A stretch of 64,000 nucleotides of DNA from Methylobacterium sp. CB376 (GCF_029714205.1 NZ_CP121648.1:2418001-2482000); one strand, 5' to 3'; positions 6,780 to 15,868 are shown, numbered from the stretch's first letter. Numbers and translations: made by a program. The notes: generated by a model from the letters alone, not told the origin.

Positions 6780-8420
6780 ATGGCCGAGGCCACCCCCCTG
6801 TTCGGCGCCTACGGGATCGTCAAGCGGTTCGGCGCCTTCGCGGCCAATGACGGCGTCGACCTGGAGATCCGCGCGGGCGAGATCCACGCCCTGCTCGGCG
6901 AGAACGGGGCCGGCAAGTCGACCCTGATGAAGATGCTCTACGGCCTCCTGGAGCCGACCTCCGGGGCGCTGACCCATCGGGGCGAGCGGATCCGCATCCC
7001 GAGCCCGGAGGCCGCTCGGGCGCTCGGCATCGGCATGGTGTTCCAGCACTTCTCGCTGTGCGAGAACCTGACGGTGATCGAGAACATCGCGCTGGTGATG
7101 CCCCGCAGGTTGGCGAGGGCGGCCCTGCGCGGGCGGCTCGCGGCGGTGACGGCCGCCTACGGGCTCCCGCTCGATCCCGACCGGCCGGTCTGGTCGCTCT
7201 CGGCGGGGGAGCGCCAGCGCATCGAGATCGTCCGCTGCCTCCTCCAGGATCCGGTCCTCGTCATCCTGGACGAGCCGACCTCGGTGCTCACCCCCGGCGA
7301 GGCCGAGGGCCTGTTCCGGGTGCTGGAGCGGCTGCGCGACGAGGGCAGGGCGATCCTCTACATCTCGCACAAGCTCGACGAGGTGCGCCGGCTCTGCAGC
7401 CGGGCGACGATCCTGCGCGGCGGCAAGGTGGTGGGCGCCTGCGACCCCCGCCGGGAGAGCGCCCGCTCCCTCGCCGCCCTGATGGTCGGCGAGCAGGTGG
7501 CGGAGGTGCGCCCGCCCGCCCGCCCGCCCGGCGCCCGCGCGCGCCTCGTGGTCGACGGCCTGTCGCTTCCCGCCCCGGGCCTCCACGGCACGCCGCTCCG
7601 CGACGTCTCGCTCCGCGTGCGCGAGGGCGAGGTGGTGGGGATCGCGGGCATCGCCGGGAACGGCCAGGCCGAGCTCTTCGCCGCCCTCTCGGGCGAGACC
7701 CTGGCCGAGCGCGCCGATTCGGTGCAGGTCGACGGGGCGCCGGTCGGGCGGCTCGGCATCACGGCCCGGCGGCGGCGCGGTGCCGCCTTCGTGCCCGAGG
7801 AGCGCAACGGCCACGGCGCGGCGCCGGACCTCGGCCTGACCGACAACGCCATCCTGTCGCGCCACGCCGATGCGGGGCTCGCGCGGGCCGGGTTCCTGCG
7901 CCTCGGCGCGGCCCGCGCGCTGATGCAGGCGATCGTCGCGGCCTTCGACGTGCGCAAGGCCGGGCCCGACCCGGCCGCCCGCACCCTGTCGGGCGGCAAC
8001 CTGCAGAAATTCCTGGTCGGGCGCGAGATCCTGGCCGAGCCCGGGATCCTCGTCATCAACCAGCCGACCTGGGGCGTGGACGCGGCGGCGGCGGCGCGCA
8101 TCCGCCAAGCGCTGCTCGACCTCGCCGGGCGGGGCGCCGCCGTCCTCGTCATCAGCCAGGACCTCGACGAGCTGTTCGAGGTGGCCGGGCGCATCGCCGT
8201 GCTGCACGAGGGCCGGCTCTCCCCCGCCCGGCCGGCGGGCGACCTCACCCGCGAGGCGATCGGCCTGATGATGGGCGGGGCCGCCGGCCCGGAGGTGCAG
8301 GCCCATTCGGGCGACGCCCGCGAGGCCGAAGCCCGCACGGGCGGTGCCCATGCGGGCGGTGTCCACGCGGGCGGTGCCCATGCGGGCGGTGCCCGCCAGG
8401 AGGATGTGCGTGCGCCTTGA
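6780..8420 (+). CDS. Nucleoside/purine ABC importer, tandem ATPase subunit
   Basis: A 546-residue double-ATPase of the BMP-family (YufO/NupO) importer. Domain 1 has Walker A GENGAGKST, signature LSAGERQRIEIVR and Walker B LVILDEPTSVLTP. Domain 2 has signature LSGGNLQKFLVGREI and a degenerate Walker B (ILVINQPTWGVD), with no canonical Walker A (GIAGIAGNGQAELF), as is typical for the family. The start is ATG 6780; an in-frame GTG at 6771 overlapping the upstream stop is an alternative. The C-terminus is odd: after the ordinary end (LMMGG) it carries about 45 extra residues, including (GGAHA)n encoded by 15-bp repeats, and it overlaps the next gene. Confidence 0.9.
   Translation: MAEATPLFGAYGIVKRFGAFAANDGVDLEIRAGEIHALLGENGAGKSTLMKMLYGLLEPTSGALTHRGERIRIPSPEAARALGIGMVFQHFSLCENLTVIENIALVMPRRLARAALRGRLAAVTAAYGLPLDPDRPVWSLSAGERQRIEIVRCLLQDPVLVILDEPTSVLTPGEAEGLFRVLERLRDEGRAILYISHKLDEVRRLCSRATILRGGKVVGACDPRRESARSLAALMVGEQVAEVRPPARPPGARARLVVDGLSLPAPGLHGTPLRDVSLRVREGEVVGIAGIAGNGQAELFAALSGETLAERADSVQVDGAPVGRLGITARRRRGAAFVPEERNGHGAAPDLGLTDNAILSRHADAGLARAGFLRLGAARALMQAIVAAFDVRKAGPDPAARTLSGGNLQKFLVGREILAEPGILVINQPTWGVDAAAAARIRQALLDLAGRGAAVLVISQDLDELFEVAGRIAVLHEGRLSPARPAGDLTREAIGLMMGGAAGPEVQAHSGDAREAEARTGGAHAGGVHAGGAHAGGARQEDVRAP
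8339..8395 (+). repeat. 15-bp tandem repeat in the ATPase C-terminal tail
   Basis: Three full copies and a fourth partial copy of GGGCGGTGCCCATGC (one copy with GTCCACGC) encode Gly-Gly-Ala/Val-His-Ala repeats at the extreme C-terminus of the importer ATPase. The array ends just before the AGGAGG that serves the permease gene. Confidence 0.9.
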
Positions 8421-9498
8421 CCTCGCTCCCCGGCCGCGCCGCTCGCGGCTCATGGAGGCGCTGAGCCCGGCCCTGGCCTTCGCGCTCGCGGTGGCCATCG
8501 GCGGCCTCGCGGTGGCGGCGATGGGCCGCTCGCCCGCGGCCGCCTTCGCGATCTACTTCGTCGCCCCGCTGACCGAGTTCTGGTCCCTGCAGGAGGTGGC
8601 CCTGAAGGCGGCGCCGCTGGCGCTGATCGCGACGGGCCTCGCCTTCTGCTACCGGGCCAATCTCTGGAATATCGGCGCCGAGGGCCAGTTCGTGATCGGC
8701 GGGCTGGCCGGCGGGTGCATCGCCGTCGCCACGCACGGGATCGAGGGCGGGCCGCTCGGCACGTCCTGGATCCTGCCCGCGATGCTGGCGGCGGGCACGC
8801 TCGCCGGCATGGCCTACGCGCTGATCCCGGCGATCCTCAGGGTCGCCCTCGGCGTCTCGGAGATCCTGACCAGCCTGATGCTCGTCTACGTCGCCGAACT
8901 CCTGCTCGACTACCTCGTGCGCGGGCCCCTGCGCGACCCGGCGGGCTACAACTTCCCCCAGAGCGTCGGCTTCGACGACGCGGCCCGCCTCGCCCCGCTG
9001 ATCGAGGGCGAGAACCTGCACGCGGGCGTGCTGATCGCGCTGGCCGTCGTGCTCCTCGCGGTCGTCGTCCTGTCCCGCACCCTGTTCGGCTTCCGGGTGC
9101 GGGTGGTCGGCGCCGCGCCGCGGGCGGCGCGCTTCGCCGGCTTCAGCGAGGCGCGGCTGACGCTGGCGGCGTTCGCGGTCTCCGGCGGCGCGGCGGGGCT
9201 CGCCGGCATCGCCGAGGTCGCCGGCAGGATCGGCCAGCTGCAACCCTCGATCTCCCCCGGCTACGGCTTCACGGCGATCATCGTGGCCTTCCTCGGCCGG
9301 CTCTCGCCGATCGGGATCGCCCTGGCCTCCCTCGTCATCGCCCTCACGACGATCGGGGCCGAGGGGGCGCAGATCGCCCTCAAGCTGCCCCTCGACCTCA
9401 CCCGCGCCTTCCAGGGCCTGCTGCTCGCCCTGGTCCTCGGCGCCGACGTGCTGGCGCGCTACCGGGTGCGCCTCGTGCCGGGAGGGCGTGCGGCGTGA
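8410..9498 (+). CDS. Nucleoside/purine ABC importer, permease subunit 1
   Basis: A 362-residue inner-membrane permease of the BMP-family (NupP/YufP type). It has about nine hydrophobic segments and the family signature NLWNIGAEGQFVIGGLAGG (~70-90), plus VALGVSEILTSLMLVYVAELLLDY and PGYGFTAIIVAFLGR. The start is chosen by the ribosome site: AGGAGG (8398-8403) directly abuts ATG 8404, too close to use, but is six bases from the in-frame GTG 8410. The gene overlaps the ATPase by 11 bp and the second permease by four, indicating one translationally coupled importer operon. Confidence 0.88.
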   Translation: MRLDLAPRPRRSRLMEALSPALAFALAVAIGGLAVAAMGRSPAAAFAIYFVAPLTEFWSLQEVALKAAPLALIATGLAFCYRANLWNIGAEGQFVIGGLAGGCIAVATHGIEGGPLGTSWILPAMLAAGTLAGMAYALIPAILRVALGVSEILTSLMLVYVAELLLDYLVRGPLRDPAGYNFPQSVGFDDAARLAPLIEGENLHAGVLIALAVVLLAVVVLSRTLFGFRVRVVGAAPRAARFAGFSEARLTLAAFAVSGGAAGLAGIAEVAGRIGQLQPSISPGYGFTAIIVAFLGRLSPIGIALASLVIALTTIGAEGAQIALKLPLDLTRAFQGLLLALVLGADVLARYRVRLVPGGRAA

Positions 9499-10421
9499 GT
9501 CTCGACCTCGTCCAGATGGTGCTGTTCACCATCGTCACCGCGTCGACCCCGCTCCTGCTCGCCGCCACCGGGGAACTCGTGGCGGAGCGCGCGGGCGTGC
9601 TCAACCTCGGCGTCGAGGGCATGATGGTGCTCGGCGCCGCCCTCGGCTTCGCGGCGGCGGTGGAGAGCGGCTCGACCCTGGTCGGGGCGCTCGCCGGCAT
9701 CGCGGCCGGCATCGCCCTGGCGGGGCTGTTCGCCCTGCTGACGATCGGTCTCGCCGCCAACCAGGTCGCCTCCGGGCTCGCGCTCACGATCCTCGGCCTC
9801 GGCCTCTCGGGGCTGGTCGGGGCGCCCTATATCGGCCTCAAGCGCGAGGCGGCGCCGCACCTGCACCTGCCCCTGCTCTCCGACCTGCCGGGCATCGGCC
9901 GCCTGGTCTTCGGCCAGGACGCCTTCGTGTACGCCGCCGCCCTCCTGGTCGCCGGGGTCTGGGTCTTCCTGTGGCGCACGCGGGCGGGCTTGGCGCTGCG
10001 GGCGATCGGCGACGACCACGCCGCCACCCACGGCCTCGGACTGCCCGTGCGGCGGGTGCGGCTGCTCGCGGTGCTGTTCGGGGGCGGCTGCGCCGGGCTC
10101 GGCGGCGCCTACCTGTCCCTGGCCTACACGCCGTTCTGGGCGCCCGCCATGACGGCGGGCCGCGGCTGGATCGCGCTCGCGCTGGTGGTCTTCGCCTCCT
10201 GGCGGCTCGGGCGCCTCGTCGCGGGCGCGCTGCTCTTCGGCGGCGCCACGGTGCTGCAGCTGCACGCCCAGGCGGCCGGCATCGGCCTGCCGGGGCAGGC
10301 CCTCTCGGCGCTGCCCTACCTCGCCACGATCCTGGCCCTCGTCATCCTCTCGCTCGGCCGGCGGGCCGGCGGCTCGACCGCCCCGGCCTCGCTCGGGCGC
10401 GTCTTCATCCCGCCGCGCTGA
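9495..10421 (+). CDS. Nucleoside/purine ABC importer, permease subunit 2
   Basis: A 308-residue permease, shorter partner of the previous subunit (NupQ/YufQ type). Signatures are LLAATGELVAERAGVLNLGVEGMM near the N-terminus and the C-terminal AGRGWIALALVVFASWRLGRL. About eight to nine membrane segments are visible. The GTG start overlaps the upstream TGA (GTGA), with GGGAGGGC about nine bases upstream. With the ATPase, first permease and BMP lipoprotein-like binding protein this makes a complete importer. Confidence 0.9.
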   Translation: MSLDLVQMVLFTIVTASTPLLLAATGELVAERAGVLNLGVEGMMVLGAALGFAAAVESGSTLVGALAGIAAGIALAGLFALLTIGLAANQVASGLALTILGLGLSGLVGAPYIGLKREAAPHLHLPLLSDLPGIGRLVFGQDAFVYAAALLVAGVWVFLWRTRAGLALRAIGDDHAATHGLGLPVRRVRLLAVLFGGGCAGLGGAYLSLAYTPFWAPAMTAGRGWIALALVVFASWRLGRLVAGALLFGGATVLQLHAQAAGIGLPGQALSALPYLATILALVILSLGRRAGGSTAPASLGRVFIPPR

Positions 10422-10446
10422 TCCGCGGCCTCCCAAGGAGCACGTC

Positions 10447-11529
10447 ATGAAACGGATCGTCCAGGGCGCCCTGCACGCGGCCGCGGCGGGCCTCGTCGCC
10501 CTCGGCCTCGCCTCCGCGCCCGCGCGGGCGGCCGACAGGCTGAAGGTCGGCTTCGTCTATGTCGGGCCGGTGAGCGATTACGGCTACTCCTACCAGCACG
10601 ACCAGGGCCGCAAGGCGCTCGAGGCCGCCCTCGGCGACAAGGTCCAGACCACGTACCTCGAATCGGTGCCCGAGGCCGACAGCGAGCGCGCGATCGAGAG
10701 CCTCGCCCGCTCCGGCCAGGACCTGATCTTCACCACCTCGTTCGGCTTCATGGAGCCGACCCTCAAGGTCGCCAGGAAATTCCCCAAGCTGAAATTCGAG
10801 CACGCCACCGGCTACAAGCGGGCGCCCAACGTCGGCACCTACTCGGCCCGGTTCTACGAGGGCCGCTACGTCTGCGGCGAGATCGCCGCCAGGATGACCA
10901 AGACGGGCGTGCTCGGCTACATCGCCTCCTTCCCGATCCCCGAAGTGGTGAGCGGCATCAACGCCTTCATGCTGGGCGCGCAATCCGTGAAGCCCGACAT
11001 CAAGGTCAAGATCGTCTGGGTCAACACGTGGTTCGATCCGGGCAAGGAGGCGGAGGCGGCCAAGGCGCTGCTGGCCCAGGGGGCCGACATCCTCTCGCAG
11101 CACACCGACTCCGCGGCGCCCCTGCAGGAGGCCGAGAAGCAGGGCAAGCTCGGCTTCGGCCAATCCTCCGACATGATGCGCTTCGCGCCCAAGGCCCAGC
11201 TCACCTCGATCGTGGACGATTGGGGGCCGCACTACGTCGGCGCCGCCAAGGCGGTCCTCGGCGGAACCTGGAAGAGCGCCGATGTCTGGGACGGCATGAA
11301 GGAGGGGGCCGTGGTGCTCGCCCCCTTCGCCAACATGCCCGACGACGTGAAGGCCGCCGCCGAGGCGCGCACGAAGGCGATCAAGGACGGCAGCTTCCAC
11401 GTCTTCACCGGCCCGATCACCAAGCAGGACGGGACGCTGGCCGTGAAGGCCGGGGAGGTCGCGCCCGACCCGATGATCCTGGGCATGAACTGGTACGTGA
11501 AGGGGATCGACGACAAGCTCCCGAACTGA
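10447..11529 (+). CDS. BMP-family nucleoside/purine-binding periplasmic protein
   Basis: A 360-residue solute-binding protein of the BMP/PnrA family. A cleavable signal peptide ends around APARAAD. The mature protein starts LKVGFVYVGPVSDYGYSYQHDQG, the family's ligand-loop signature, and continues with IIFTTSFGF-like and FYEGRYVCGEIAARM motifs. There is no lipobox, so it is probably soluble in the periplasm. A good AAGGAG lies six bases before the ATG. Its place at the end of the importer operon, with 8-oxoguanine deaminase upstream, suggests purines or oxidised purines as ligands. That is inference, since family members bind various nucleosides. Confidence 0.9.
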   Translation: MKRIVQGALHAAAAGLVALGLASAPARAADRLKVGFVYVGPVSDYGYSYQHDQGRKALEAALGDKVQTTYLESVPEADSERAIESLARSGQDLIFTTSFGFMEPTLKVARKFPKLKFEHATGYKRAPNVGTYSARFYEGRYVCGEIAARMTKTGVLGYIASFPIPEVVSGINAFMLGAQSVKPDIKVKIVWVNTWFDPGKEAEAAKALLAQGADILSQHTDSAAPLQEAEKQGKLGFGQSSDMMRFAPKAQLTSIVDDWGPHYVGAAKAVLGGTWKSADVWDGMKEGAVVLAPFANMPDDVKAAAEARTKAIKDGSFHVFTGPITKQDGTLAVKAGEVAPDPMILGMNWYVKGIDDKLPN

Positions 11530-11907
11530 ACCGTTCCCCGCGGGCGCGGACCGGGAGACGCTCCGGCATCGGGGCCCCCGACGTCGGCGCGGCCCGGCCC
11601 CGCGGTACCCCGCCCCGGGCAACCGGTCGCCGTCGCAGGTCCCGGCGCGTGCGCGGGCGCACAGGCCGGGTCGTCGGCGGCGCGGCCCGGGGGCCGGCCC
11701 GGATGCCGCGGACCTCGCGCAAGGGGTTGGCGCGACAGCGTTGTGCGCGGCGGGCGTGCCCCGAGGACCGACCCGGGCGCGACGGAACTGCCTCAAACTT
11801 GGCCAGCGATTGCCTTACGCTGGGTCAAGCAGCCTTCCCGAAGGGCGGAACCGCTCCTATCTCGACCGGTTGAGGGGCGACCCGCTCGACGGGGAGGACA
11901 GACGATC
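11530..11907. other. intergenic region without a recognised gene
   Basis: About 378 bp between the BMP gene and a small secreted protein. No ORF with coding character is seen. A 13-nt palindrome, TCGGGG-C-CCCCGA (11569-11581), about 40 bp after the BMP stop, could help end the importer transcript. The last ~120 bp, less GC-rich, probably hold the promoter of the next gene, but no clear boxes are visible. Confidence 0.4.
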
Positions 11908-12189
11908 ATGCGCGCTTCACTTCTTGCCGGCGCCGCGGCGCTCAAGCTGGCGCTCTCGGCCGGCACCGCTCTCGCCCAGAGCTACACGGCCCCGGCCGGT
12001 ATCCCGCCCGCCACGGCGCCCGGCGGCCTCAGCGGCGCCGCGGGCTGGCGCAACGCGGCGGAGGCGATCGATTCCGGTCAGGGCATCGCGGTGCGCGGCG
12101 GCTGGGCCGACCGCGACGTCGCGACCGGCGCCGCGGCGGCGCGTCCCCCGCGCGCCCATCGCAGCGGGTTCGGCGGCGTGGAGGAGTGA
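11908..12189 (+). CDS. small secreted protein of unknown function
   Basis: A 93-residue protein with a clear signal peptide (LLAGAAALKLALSAGTALAQS, cleaved near ALA-QS). The mature part is about 70 residues, rich in Ala, Gly and Pro, with AGWRNAAEAIDSGQGIAVRGG and a basic Arg/Ala-rich tail. No domain is recognised. GGGGAGG lies 11 bases upstream of the ATG. It appears to be a single-gene unit followed by a hairpin shared with the convergent NUDIX gene. Confidence 0.55.
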   Translation: MRASLLAGAAALKLALSAGTALAQSYTAPAGIPPATAPGGLSGAAGWRNAAEAIDSGQGIAVRGGWADRDVATGAAAARPPRAHRSGFGGVEE

Positions 12190-12277
12190 TCCCGCCGGTC
12201 ATGTCCCGTGACCGCTGGGTCGGGTCTCGAATGCGCCGCCGCGCCTTCGGCGTGGTGTCGCCCATTCGAGAGGGTCG

Positions 12278-12307
12278 ACGGCCCGATGCGTCGGCATCCC
12301 GGGCCGT
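12278..12307. terminator. stem-loop between convergent genes
   Basis: ACGGCCCG-ATGC ... GCAT-CC-CGGGCCGT forms an 8-bp outer stem and a 4-bp inner stem around GTCG, with a 2-nt bulge. It lies between the convergent secreted-protein and NUDIX genes, so it may end transcripts from both sides. No U-tract is present. Confidence 0.5.
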
Positions 12308-12340
12308 TGACGTGAGCGGGCCCCGGCCGCCCGCGCGAGG

Positions 12341-12832
12341 CTAACCGCGCCGCTTGCCGCGCTTCTTCTCCCGGCCGGCGGCGGCGCGGATCAGGGCGGC
12401 GAGGCCGGGCTCCGTCACGGCCTCGGCCGCGTCCGAGGGGCTGAACCAGCGACCGTCGCGCTCCTGCTGCTCGGGCCAGGCCTTGAGCTGCCGCCTGACA
12501 TGCAGGGGGAAGACCTGCACTTGGCACAGGACCGTGTCCCGGCTCTTGAGGCGCTTCTGGTAGAGGTAGCTGCCGAGCGCGTGCTTCTCGACCCGGCCGA
12601 TGACGCCGGCCTCCTCGTAGGCCTCGCGGGCGGCGGCCTCGTGATTCTTGAGGCCCTTCATGGGCCAGCCCTTGGGGATCACCCAGCGGCGGGTCTCGCG
12701 CGACGTGATGAGGAGCACCTGCGCGCCGTCCGGCCCGTGGCGCAGCGGCAGCACGCCGACCTGCCGGCGCGGAGCCTCGGCGCCTTCCACCCAGCCGGTG
12801 AGCGCGGCCGTGAGGTTGCGCAGACTCTTCAT
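12341..12832 (-). CDS. NUDIX hydrolase
   Basis: A 163-residue NUDIX hydrolase. The NUDIX box is intact: GLKNHEAAAREAYEEAGVIG (~60-79, with the REAYEEAG core). The N-terminal half has QVGVLPLRHGPDGAQVLLITSR and RRWVIPKGWPMKG, typical of the diphosphoinositol-polyphosphate/DIPP-like subgroup common in Rhizobiales. The C-terminal tail is Lys/Arg-rich (REKKRGKRRG). The substrate cannot be told from sequence. It has no operon partner; OhrR lies 167 bp upstream on the same strand. Confidence 0.85.
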   Translation of the reverse strand: MKSLRNLTAALTGWVEGAEAPRRQVGVLPLRHGPDGAQVLLITSRETRRWVIPKGWPMKGLKNHEAAAREAYEEAGVIGRVEKHALGSYLYQKRLKSRDTVLCQVQVFPLHVRRQLKAWPEQQERDGRWFSPSDAAEAVTEPGLAALIRAAAGREKKRGKRRG

Positions 12833-12999
12833 CCGGCGCGCGGGCCCTGCACGGTCCGGTCGGCGGGAGGCGGGACAGGCATCACGAGGGTGGCGAGACC
12901 GTGCGGGGGTGACCGGGGCGCCGAGGCGGCGGCCCCTCCATAGGCGCGGCCCCGGGGGGGACTCAAGCCGAATTAATTTCCCGGCAAACTATCTCGCCC

Positions 13000-13461
13000 T
13001 CAGGCCTCGGCGCCGAGGGTCGTGATGAGGTCGTCCAGCCGGATCCGGAGCTCGGCAATCTCGGCCTCGCTCATCTTGAGCTGGCGAACGATCTCCTGGC
13101 GCACCGCCACCGCCTCGTCGCGCAGGGCCAAGCCCTCCGGGGTGAGACTGATCTCGACCTCGCGCTCGTCCTGCTGGCGGCGGGTGCGGCGCACGTAGCG
13201 CGCGGATTCCAGCCGCTTGAGCACGGGGGTGAGCGTGCCGGAATCCAGGCGCAGCCGCCGGCCGATCTCCGACACGGTCAGGCCGTCCGTCTCCCACAGC
13301 ACGATCAGGACGAGGTATTGCGGATAGGTGATGCCGAGGCGCTCCAGCAGGGGCCTGTAGCACTTCGTCATCCGGTGCGAGGCCGCGTAGAGCGCGTAGC
13401 AGAGCTGGTTGTCGAGGCGGAGCGTGTCAAAGCCCGACACGATGGGCTCGAGAGACGTCAT
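13000..13461 (-). CDS. ohrR: OhrR-type organic-peroxide-sensing MarR regulator
   Basis: A 153-residue MarR-family repressor. The sensing Cys21 sits in [18 protein letters not shown], the hallmark of OhrR, and a second Cys34 follows (MTKCYRPLL). The wing-helix DNA-binding part is intact ([38 protein letters not shown]). OhrR represses an organic hydroperoxide reductase (ohr) until its cysteine is oxidised. No ohr gene is adjacent; the only OsmC-superfamily protein in the window is at 51961-52470, far away and of a different branch. The AT-rich segment upstream (13575-13610) probably holds the promoter. Confidence 0.85.
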   Translation of the reverse strand: MTSLEPIVSGFDTLRLDNQLCYALYAASHRMTKCYRPLLERLGITYPQYLVLIVLWETDGLTVSEIGRRLRLDSGTLTPVLKRLESARYVRRTRRQQDEREVEISLTPEGLALRDEAVAVRQEIVRQLKMSEAEIAELRIRLDDLITTLGAEA

Positions 13462-13618
13462 TCGTCACACCATACTGTCGCGCGCGGGCACCGCGAGCCT
13501 GCCGCGCCGGTCAAGAACTCGCGCGCGCAAAGGGAACGCATACCACGAACTCGACGGTCGAAGAACCGCGCGCGGGTCATTTTTGCCCGGAATATAACAC
13601 GTCGATAGCCTTTTGGTC

Positions 13619-15085
13619 CTAGAACGGACGGAGTAGGATCTGGTCCGCGAAGGCATCCGCGTCGTCCAGGGTGCGCAGGTCGAGGCGGTAGGCCCCCTCC
13701 GCGACGCGCCCGAGCACCGGGACGGGAAGCGCCCGGAACCGCGCCGCGAGGCGCTCGGGCCAAGCGCCCGCCCCCTTGCCGGAGGTGCCCGCCCCCTTGA
13801 CGGAGGCGGGACGCAGGACGAGGGCGGCGCTCGGCAGGCTCTCGACCGGCAGCGACCCGGAGCCGACCTGGCTGAGGCAGGGCTCGACCGCGACGCGCGC
13901 CTGCGCGCCGAGGGCCCGCGCCACGATCGGGGCCAGGGCCTCGGCCTGCGCCCGGATCTCCGCCTGGGGGCGGGTCAGCAGCCGCAGGGTGGGCAGCCGC
14001 TCGCGTAGGCGCTCGGGCTCCCGGTAGAGCCGCAGCACCGCCTCCAGGGCCGCGAGGGTCATCTTGTCGACCCGCAGCGCCCGCTTCAGCGGGTCCCGGC
14101 GCAGCCGCGCCACCAGGTCGGCGCGGCCCGCGACGATCCCGCACTGCACGCCGCCCATCAGCTTGTCGCCGCTGAACAGCACGAGGTCGGCATCGGCCAG
14201 CGCCTCGCGGACCACGGGCTCGCGCGGCAGGCCGTAAGCCGCGAGGTCGACGAGCGCGCCGCTGCCGAGATCGACGCAGAAGGGCAGGCCGCGCTCCCGG
14301 CACAGGGCGTGCAGCGCCGCGGGATCGGGCGCGGCCGTGAATCCCTGGATCGCGTAATTGCTCGGATGCACCCGCATCACCAGGCCGGTGCGCGGCCCGA
14401 TCGCCGCCGCGTAATCGGCGAGGTGGGTGCGGTTGGTGGTGCCGATCTCGACGAGGCGGCTGCCGGCCCGGGCCATCACGTCCGGCATCCGGAAGGCGCC
14501 GCCGATCTCGACCAGCTCCCCGCGGGAGACCGGCACCTCCCGCCGCCGCGCCAGGGCCGTGAGGACGAGGAGCACCGCCGCCGCGTTGTTGTTGACGACC
14601 GTCGCCGCCTCCGCCCCGGTGAGGCGGCAGATCAGCGCCTCCGCGTGGGCGTCGCGCTCGCCGCGGCGCCCGGTGGCGAGGTCGAGCTCGAGGTTGGTCG
14701 GCCGGGTCATCGCGGCGACGACCGCCTCCGCCGCCTCGCGGGGCAGCAGGGCCCGGCCGAGATTGGTGTGCAGCACCGTCCCGGTGAGGTTGAAGACCGG
14801 CCGCAGCGAGGGCGTGAGCCACGCGTCGAGCCGCGCGCCGACGGCCTCCGCGAGGGCGTCCGCGGGCGGGGCGGGCAGCCGGGCCTGCCGGATCTCGCCG
14901 AGCACCGCCCGAACCGCCTCGGTCACCAGGGTGCGGCCGTGCGCGGCCGCGCGCCGCGCGAGGTCGGGATGGCCGAGGAGGCGCTCGACGGCGGGCAGGC
15001 GGGCGGGGGAGGGGGCGTCCACGGGGGCGGTCAGGCGGCGACCCGGCCCCCTCCGGGACGGCGCTCGCCCCGAAGCGGGCCGCAT
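13619..15085 (-). CDS. selA: L-seryl-tRNA(Sec) selenium transferase
   Basis: A PLP enzyme that converts seryl-tRNA(Sec) to selenocysteinyl-tRNA(Sec) using selenophosphate. It aligns through its whole length with the E. coli enzyme: [75 protein letters not shown], the PLP-lysine motif FSGDKLMGG, and VKRAL-like [14 protein letters not shown]. The end carries an unusual repeat, [20 protein letters not shown] 15085 gives 488 residues. A GTG at 15022 (467 residues) starts nearer the conserved region, and neither has a strong ribosome site. selB, selC and selD are not in the window, although selA is usually followed by selB. Confidence 0.88.
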   Translation of the reverse strand: MRPASGRAPSRRGPGRRLTAPVDAPSPARLPAVERLLGHPDLARRAAAHGRTLVTEAVRAVLGEIRQARLPAPPADALAEAVGARLDAWLTPSLRPVFNLTGTVLHTNLGRALLPREAAEAVVAAMTRPTNLELDLATGRRGERDAHAEALICRLTGAEAATVVNNNAAAVLLVLTALARRREVPVSRGELVEIGGAFRMPDVMARAGSRLVEIGTTNRTHLADYAAAIGPRTGLVMRVHPSNYAIQGFTAAPDPAALHALCRERGLPFCVDLGSGALVDLAAYGLPREPVVREALADADLVLFSGDKLMGGVQCGIVAGRADLVARLRRDPLKRALRVDKMTLAALEAVLRLYREPERLRERLPTLRLLTRPQAEIRAQAEALAPIVARALGAQARVAVEPCLSQVGSGSLPVESLPSAALVLRPASVKGAGTSGKGAGAWPERLAARFRALPVPVLGRVAEGAYRLDLRTLDDADAFADQILLRPF

Positions 15086-15250
15086 TCCGGGAGAAGGTCG
15101 CGTCCATCGGCTCGCTCCGGGCGCCCTCGGCGCACCACGCCGCGCGGAGCCGGCACGCCTGCCCGAGCCAGCGGATCAGGCCCCGCCGCTCGGGCCCAGG
15201 GCATATCTGGAGAGGGGGCGGCCGCCCGCAAGGGCCGGTCCGCCTCCGCG

Positions 15251-15598
15251 TCAGCGGCGGCCGTCGAGGGGGCGGATGCGGCGCTCGACGAGCGGCCGGC
15301 CGACCTTGCGCTCCACGATCACGGTGCGGGGGCCCCGCATGCCGCTGCCGGTGCTGATGATCCGCTCGGGCGCGCGATCGGATTTCGGCTTGACGGCCTT
15401 CAGCACGTGGGGCCGGACCTCGTCCGGCGGCAGGCCGATCAGGCCGGCGGCGATCTCGACCTGCTGCTCGATGTCGTCGGCGAGATCCTGCGCCGCGGCC
15501 ACGGCCTCGGCGACCGTCGGCGGCTCCTTGCGGACGCGGATCGGCGGCAGGGGGCGGTTCTTGTCGGTCGGCTTCTTCACGGGGCGGCCCATCGTCAT
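15251..15598 (-). CDS. conserved hypothetical protein, basic
   Basis: A 115-residue protein of unknown function. It is strongly basic at both ends (GRPVKKPTDKNRPLPPIRVRKEPP; VERKVGRPLVERRIRPLDGRR) with a central helix (TVAEAVAAAQDLADDIEQQVEIAAGLIGL) that could form a short coiled coil or helical pair. There is no signal peptide or membrane segment. The ATG at 15598 has a second ATG two codons on (15592); no strong ribosome site is visible. It stands alone between selA and the divergent NlpC/P60 gene. Confidence 0.55.
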   Translation of the reverse strand: MTMGRPVKKPTDKNRPLPPIRVRKEPPTVAEAVAAAQDLADDIEQQVEIAAGLIGLPPDEVRPHVLKAVKPKSDRAPERIISTGSGMRGPRTVIVERKVGRPLVERRIRPLDGRR

Positions 15599-15868
15599 GA
15601 GGGGGGTTATAGCGCGTCCGCGCCGGATTTTGCAGTGCAGCACGACGATCCGGGCGCCGGCGACGCCGCGCGCCCGCCCGGACAGGCCGCCTCGGTCGGC
15701 GCTATCGGCCGTGCCCGCCTCGCGAATCCGCCCGACACAGCAGTGCCGGGGCGGTCGCAGAACGGGACTTGGGCATTGTGTCGCAGGTGGGACAGGCGCA
15801 GCATCGTCGCGGTAATCCTCGCTCGTCCGCCCTTGTGCGGCCGCGAAGGCGTTGCAAGAGTCGCGCCC

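Noticed and set aside
13462..13618. Possible selC tRNA or other RNA gene beside selA
   Set aside because: No cloverleaf, TTCAA-type T-loop or long variable arm could be drawn; the stretch looks like the ohrR promoter region.
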